32,365 nt of DNA, taken from NCBI GenBank assembly GCA_024278915.1, contig JAJRSG010000185.1:1-32365 (forward strand), given 5' to 3'. The translations under genes were made by a program, and so were the position numbers. Under the pieces are notes generated by a model. The model did not search any database, was not told where the DNA came from, and saw nothing but the letters and a program-made list of their open reading frames with translations. The stretch is from Alphaproteobacteria bacterium (GTDB lineage: Bacteria > Pseudomonadota > Alphaproteobacteria > Caulobacterales > Maricaulaceae). Shown here piece by piece: positions 28,427 through 32,365 of the stretch (within the stretch, counting starts at the first letter, position 1; every line of letters begins with the position of its first letter).

Positions 28427-30156
28427 TGGTCTTCATCCTTATTAAAATTTGCTTCTATAACGTTAGAAGTCGTGGGCCGATCTCGAAATTCAACCTCCAC
28501 CCCCGGAAACAATTCACGTGCTTTGGCAACAAGCGGGTGGGCTTGCTCATAAGCTTCACGTTGCTTGAGCGCATTTCTTTGTTGCTCTATCAAGCTGGCA
28601 CGACCTTTTGCCTCCGCGTCAGGACTGACAAGCCATGAACTTCCTGTAGCCATTTGCAAGTATTTCGAAATACGCATGGCCAAATTTGCAGGCGCGTGAG
28701 GCGCGGGTTCAAAGATAATTTTCCCCGGTTCAAACAAAACTGGTCGAACATATTGTCGAATGTCATATTTTAGCGCCGTTTCATTTTTAGGCATGCCTGT
28801 CACCAATTCTTCCAAACTGCTGATAGTCGGATTTTCCTGTTGCACTGGCTCGGGACTAAGTTCAAGCACAGGCTTTGCTTGTGTATTCCCCATTGCCGCA
28901 GAGGTATCTGGCGAAGTATTTTTCCCTGTTGATGTTGGCGGTGTTGGCGCGCTTTTAGCCGTTTGTACAGGCGCGTCTTTTACATCTTTCAATCCTGCCA
29001 ATAATTGTGCCGCCAGTTCAGGCGGTGGTAAATCCCCAGCTACGGCCATGCGTAGCAGAGCCATTTCTGCCGCCGCCAATGGGTCAGGCGCACTACGTAC
29101 ATCTTCGTAGGATTTTAACAACATTTGCCACAACCGTGTAATTTGTCCCATAGTCAAATCCGCCGCAAGCGCGTGCAGGCGTGAAATTTGGTCAGGCGCT
29201 GCGTCAAATTCACAGGTCTCACCCAGAATTTTCGCCCGGGATACTTCGTGGCAAATGTCGAGCAAATCACGAACAATTACACTCGGCTCGGCTCCGTCTT
29301 TGTACTGGTTTCTAACTTCATTTAAGGCGCTGGTTGCATCACCTTTGGCCGCGTGGCTAAACAAATCCAGAACACGGCCTCGATCTGCCAAACCGAGCAT
29401 AGTGCGAACTTGCTCTGGCGAAACTTGTGTCTCCCCTTGGGCTTGCACGATGGCTTGATCTAGTAGGGATAAACCGTCCCTTACAGATCCCTCGGCCGCG
29501 CGCGCAATCATTTTCAAGCCATCTTCGGCAATATTGGCTTTTTCTTTTTGGCAAATATTTGACAAATGCATCGTCAGTTCGTCTGCCTCAACACGCCGCA
29601 AATCGAACCTTTGGCAGCGCGATAGAACGGTAATGGGGATTTTTCGAATTTCTGTAGTAGCAAAAATAAATTTGGCGTGATCAGGCGGTTCTTCCAAAGT
29701 TTTCAACAACGCATTAAAGGCCGCGCCCGACAACATGTGCACCTCGTCAATAATATAGATTTTGTAACGAGCGGAAACGGGCGCGTAACGCACACTATCT
29801 AAAATTTCGCGAATATCGCCAACCCCTGTCCGTGAAGCCGCGTCCATTTCCATCACATCCATATGCGAAGAATGATTGATGGCATCACAATGAATCCCTG
29901 GCGGGTTCAACTTCACACTCGGCCCTTCATGGGGACCTTCATAATTCAGAGCGCGGGCCAGTAAACGAGCCGTCGTGGTTTTTCCGATCCCCCGTACCCC
30001 CGTCAGCATAAAAGCATGGGCAACTCGTCCAGTCGAAAAGGCATTGGTCAAAGTTGTGACCATGGCCTCTTGGCCGATCATGTCTTCAAAGCTCATGGGG
30101 CGGTATTTTCGCGCCAGAACTTTGTAATTTGTATTGGAATCGGCAGTTTCAGTCAT
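28423..30156 (-). CDS. dnaX: DNA polymerase III subunit gamma/tau
   Basis: YKVLARKYRPMSFEDMIGQEAMVTTL, GVRGIGKTTTARLLARALN, IYIIDEVHMLSGAAFNALLKTLEEPP. Confidence 0.97.
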   Translation of the reverse strand: MTETADSNTNYKVLARKYRPMSFEDMIGQEAMVTTLTNAFSTGRVAHAFMLTGVRGIGKTTTARLLARALNYEGPHEGPSVKLNPPGIHCDAINHSSHMDVMEMDAASRTGVGDIREILDSVRYAPVSARYKIYIIDEVHMLSGAAFNALLKTLEEPPDHAKFIFATTEIRKIPITVLSRCQRFDLRRVEADELTMHLSNICQKEKANIAEDGLKMIARAAEGSVRDGLSLLDQAIVQAQGETQVSPEQVRTMLGLADRGRVLDLFSHAAKGDATSALNEVRNQYKDGAEPSVIVRDLLDICHEVSRAKILGETCEFDAAPDQISRLHALAADLTMGQITRLWQMLLKSYEDVRSAPDPLAAAEMALLRMAVAGDLPPPELAAQLLAGLKDVKDAPVQTAKSAPTPPTSTGKNTSPDTSAAMGNTQAKPVLELSPEPVQQENPTISSLEELVTGMPKNETALKYDIRQYVRPVLFEPGKIIFEPAPHAPANLAMRISKYLQMATGSSWLVSPDAEAKGRASLIEQQRNALKQREAYEQAHPLVAKARELFPGVEVEFRDRPTTSNVIEANFNKDEDQ

Positions 30157-30280
30157 ACCCGCACTTGTAGACGATAAAAACTAGCAGGGAAAGCAAAACA
30201 ACGCCGGCAATGAAGATGCCGGTACGCCGACTTATCAAGAGGCGAAGAGACAATTTGCAAAGACGGAAAGGTAAGAAAGT

Positions 30281-30375
30281 GGAAGGCTGAACAATGACCC
30301 GAACAAAACTCGTTGCGGCTGCTTCGTTCCCGATCTGACCGGGTTGGCGAGACGTCCGTCCATAGCCAACCTTCC
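30281..30375 (-). ncRNA. ffs: Signal recognition particle RNA (bacterial small SRP)
   Basis: Minus strand ...CTCGCCAACCCGGTCAGATCGGGAACGAAGCAGCCGCAACGAG...: domain IV CAGAUCG-GGAA-CGAAGCAG aligns with E. coli CAGGUCC-GGAA-GGAAGCAG. Outer ends GGAAGG/CCTTCC pair. Lies just upstream of dnaX. Ends are approximate. Confidence 0.92.
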
Positions 30376-30471
30376 GAGCGGTCTTATGAACCTGCGCAGA
30401 AAAAAGTGCAAGCAAATAAAATGCGCGCCCGTTGCCAAGGACGCATTGCAAAATTTAGATGTTATCAGGTC

Positions 30472-30972
30472 TTAGAAACGACGAACATACCCAATACTAG
30501 CTGTATTAACTGAACCATTATCGCTAAAAATCGTAAAGTCAGCACGAATACTATTGGCATCATCAAATTTAAATTCGGCTCCACCACCATATGCAACACC
30601 ATTTGTCGTAGCTGATGCTGATAAAGCGCCATTTTTTGCTTCAATTTCTGTTGAGTGATACCCAACACGTGCAATGAGATCAAATTGTTCACTTACGGGT
30701 AAACGACCAACAGCATAGCCAGCAATTGATGTCTTCATACCAAGTGAGGCAGTTGTACCAGTAACCGTCTTGTCAGAAATGCCGAATGCCCCATCAGCTT
30801 CCACACCAAAATAACTATTAAACGAGTACCCTGCACGAGCATATAATGCCAAACCTGCATCTTCTATCCACGCGCCGCCTGCACCGACATAAGCACCGCC
30901 GTCTTCACCAGCCATGGCAGGACTCGCGATAAGGCCTAAAGCCGCTACAGATAATAAAATTAGTTTCTTCAT
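30472..30972 (-). CDS. Outer-membrane beta-barrel (OmpA/porin-like) protein
   Basis: Signal peptide MKKLILLSVAALGLIASPAMA, glycine/aromatic-rich alternating strands, C-terminal ...VNTASIGYVRRF ending in Phe. Confidence 0.82.
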   Translation of the reverse strand: MKKLILLSVAALGLIASPAMAGEDGGAYVGAGGAWIEDAGLALYARAGYSFNSYFGVEADGAFGISDKTVTGTTASLGMKTSIAGYAVGRLPVSEQFDLIARVGYHSTEIEAKNGALSASATTNGVAYGGGAEFKFDDANSIRADFTIFSDNGSVNTASIGYVRRF

Positions 30973-30995
30973 AACAATCTCCATTTTCAATATAT

Positions 30996-31074
30996 GGTTG
31001 TGGTTTGTAGTAATGACACCACAAAATCAATAAGGTTGTAGTCATTTTAAATATAACTTTTAATTGTGTTATAT
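30996..31074. promoter_or_regulatory. Repeat-rich divergent regulatory region between the OMP gene and nudC
   Basis: Direct repeats GGTTGTGGT (30996..31004) and GGTTGTAGT (31034..31042); inverted pairs TTGTGGT/ACCACAA (30998..31004 / 31018..31024), AATGAC/GTCATT (31012..31017 / 31041..31046), ATATAAC/GTTATAT (31051..31057 / 31068..31074). Confidence 0.45.
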
Positions 31075-31153
31075 TTATCACACCAATATTGGTTTCTCCC
31101 TTGATACAATTGACAAGATTGCGTATCTGTTAGTCATCTTAACTAGGCATTAT

Positions 31154-32050
31154 ATGACATCCCACCCCCCCATTGCTTTTGCAGGCGGCCCGCTAGATTT
31201 AGCTGAAAATCAACGTACAGCAGAGGATTTAGCCAAGTTTGCGAAAGCCGGTAACGCCCAAGCCCTCATCATGCATCACGGCAAGTTTCTCACGAAAGAC
31301 GGAACTCTCGCCCTCGTCACCCCAATGTCCATGGTCGGGAAACACCTATATGACCCCGCCCCTTTATTTTTAGGTTTGGACGGCAATGTTCCTGTTTTTG
31401 CCTTTTCGCTAGCAGAAGAACATGAGGCACAAGACATTATGGAAGGCGCACATTTGGAAGTTTTACGCGCCCTCGCCTTAACTCTACCACCAAAAGATCT
31501 TGCACTCGCAGGACGGGCTAAGTCACTATTTGATTGGCATCGCGCTCACAAATTTTGCGCCATGTGCGGCAACCAGACATTTGTCGCCAGCGGCGGCGTG
31601 ACCAGAAAATGCCCGTCTTGTGATACAGATCATTTCCCACGCGTAAATCCAGTGGTCATTATGCTCGTAACCCATGGAGACAAATGCCTACTTGGTCGCG
31701 GGCCTGAATGGCCAGAAGGCGCGTTCTCCTGTTTGGCCGGATTTGTATCTAGCGGCGAAACACCAGAAGAGGCTTGCATCCGAGAAGTTTTCGAAGAAGT
31801 GGGGGTAACCGTAGAAAATCCCATATACCAATTTTCCCAACCATGGCCTTATCCAGGGCAGTTGATGATGGGTTTATTTTGCGAAGCAAAAACAACCAAA
31901 ATCACATTGGATACGAAAGAAGTTGCAGAAGCCCATTGGTATGACAAAGAAACCGTGCGCGGTGTATTTAACGGTACGGACGAGAGCTTTTATTGCCCCC
32001 CTCCCTTTACGATCGCACATTGGCTCATTCAACACTGGCTGGATCAATAG
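31154..32050 (+). CDS. nudC: NAD(+)/NADH diphosphatase (Nudix)
   Basis: Zinc ribbon CAMCGN...CPSCDTDHFPRVNPVVI, Nudix box GFVSSGETPEEACIREVFEEVGV, SQPWPYPGQLMMGLF. Start trimmed from 31064. Confidence 0.95.
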   Translation: MTSHPPIAFAGGPLDLAENQRTAEDLAKFAKAGNAQALIMHHGKFLTKDGTLALVTPMSMVGKHLYDPAPLFLGLDGNVPVFAFSLAEEHEAQDIMEGAHLEVLRALALTLPPKDLALAGRAKSLFDWHRAHKFCAMCGNQTFVASGGVTRKCPSCDTDHFPRVNPVVIMLVTHGDKCLLGRGPEWPEGAFSCLAGFVSSGETPEEACIREVFEEVGVTVENPIYQFSQPWPYPGQLMMGLFCEAKTTKITLDTKEVAEAHWYDKETVRGVFNGTDESFYCPPPFTIAHWLIQHWLDQ

Positions 32051-32058
32051 CGTTTTAG

Positions 32059-32181
32059 CTAGCCATTTGGCAGTTCAAGATCAAAAGAAAAAATCGACAC
32101 TTCGCCTAGCTTGGAAACAACGCGAATAGTACCATTCATTTTTTCAACCAGTTTTTTTGAAATAGCGAGCCCTGCGCGTTC
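32059..32181 (-). pseudogene. Remnant of a histidine kinase HATPase C-terminus
   Basis: Minus-strand reading ERAGLAISKKLVEKMNGTIRVVSKLGEVSIFSFDLELPNG* resembles the G2 box to C-terminus of sensor kinases; an in-frame TGA (32182..32184) lies immediately upstream. Confidence 0.6.
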
Positions 32182-32237
32182 TCATTAATGAGCCTTAATA
32201 TTCCCATGGCTTTGCACGCGCGCTAAGCACAGCAATA

Positions 32238-32363
32238 CTATTTACTAAATAGAGTTTTATAAACACCACAACCAAGGGCTAAAACTTGATGGCGGCGCCA
32301 AAACAGGATAATCAAACAAGAAATCCACACGGTAACAGCCATCACAAACAGGCCGCCACCATC
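32238..32363 (-). CDS. Possible C-terminal end of a membrane protein running out of the window
   Basis: Minus strand: DGGGLFVMAVTVWISCLIILFWRRHQVLALGCGVYKTLFSK*, a TM segment followed by a basic tail; open at the window edge. Too short to be certain. Confidence 0.35.
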   Translation of the reverse strand, partial: DGGGLFVMAVTVWISCLIILFWRRHQVLALGCGVYKTLFSK

Positions 32364-32365
32364 AT

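Noticed and set aside
28423-30156. Programmed ribosomal frameshift in dnaX producing a separate gamma subunit
   Set aside because: I did not identify a convincing A_AAA_AAG-type slippery site with a downstream hairpin.
30149-30451. 100-aa and 67-aa minus-strand ORFs upstream of dnaX
   Set aside because: They cover the SRP RNA, which explains the conserved sequence. A short hydrophobic tail near 30150..30240 is not enough to call a gene.
1-32365. CRISPR arrays, IS elements, prophage, toxin-antitoxin or defence islands
   Set aside because: No regularly spaced repeats, transposase, integrase or recognisable defence domains were seen; the window is mainly housekeeping.

Overview
The window is a gene-dense alphaproteobacterial chromosomal segment, mostly housekeeping genes. 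From left to right it carries: a P1-family (DmpA/S58) peptidase truncated by the window edge; a group II PLP decarboxylase; an Lrp/AsnC regulator; an acetolactate-decarboxylase-like lipoprotein; a gamma-glutamyltransferase lipoprotein; SnoaL-like and glyoxalase-superfamily proteins; an orphan histidine kinase; a MerA/Lpd-like flavoprotein with a TVP38/TMEM64 partner; a DUF547 protein; rpmH-rnpA-yidC-engB-argB; a DUF1036 protein; a pyrimidine 5'-nucleotidase; dapD, DoxX, dapE; def-fmt-truA; rmuC; yajQ; an EF-hand protein; recR; a second GGT; a multi-TM protein; ybaB-dnaX; an outer-membrane beta-barrel protein; nudC; and a decayed histidine-kinase tail. Features I found that the ORF track does not list are the edge-truncated P1 peptidase (1..614, -), rpmH (11190..11324, +), the SRP RNA (about 30281..30375, -) and a structured RNA candidate (about 27778..27902, -). 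The structured RNA candidate has a 20-position helix whose G-U pairs are consistent only with minus-strand transcription. I saw no CRISPR array, IS element, prophage or rRNA. The strongest leads are the structured RNA, the AlDC-like lipoprotein with an intact HxH-X10-H motif, and repeat-rich promoter regions at the Lrp and OMP/nudC loci.
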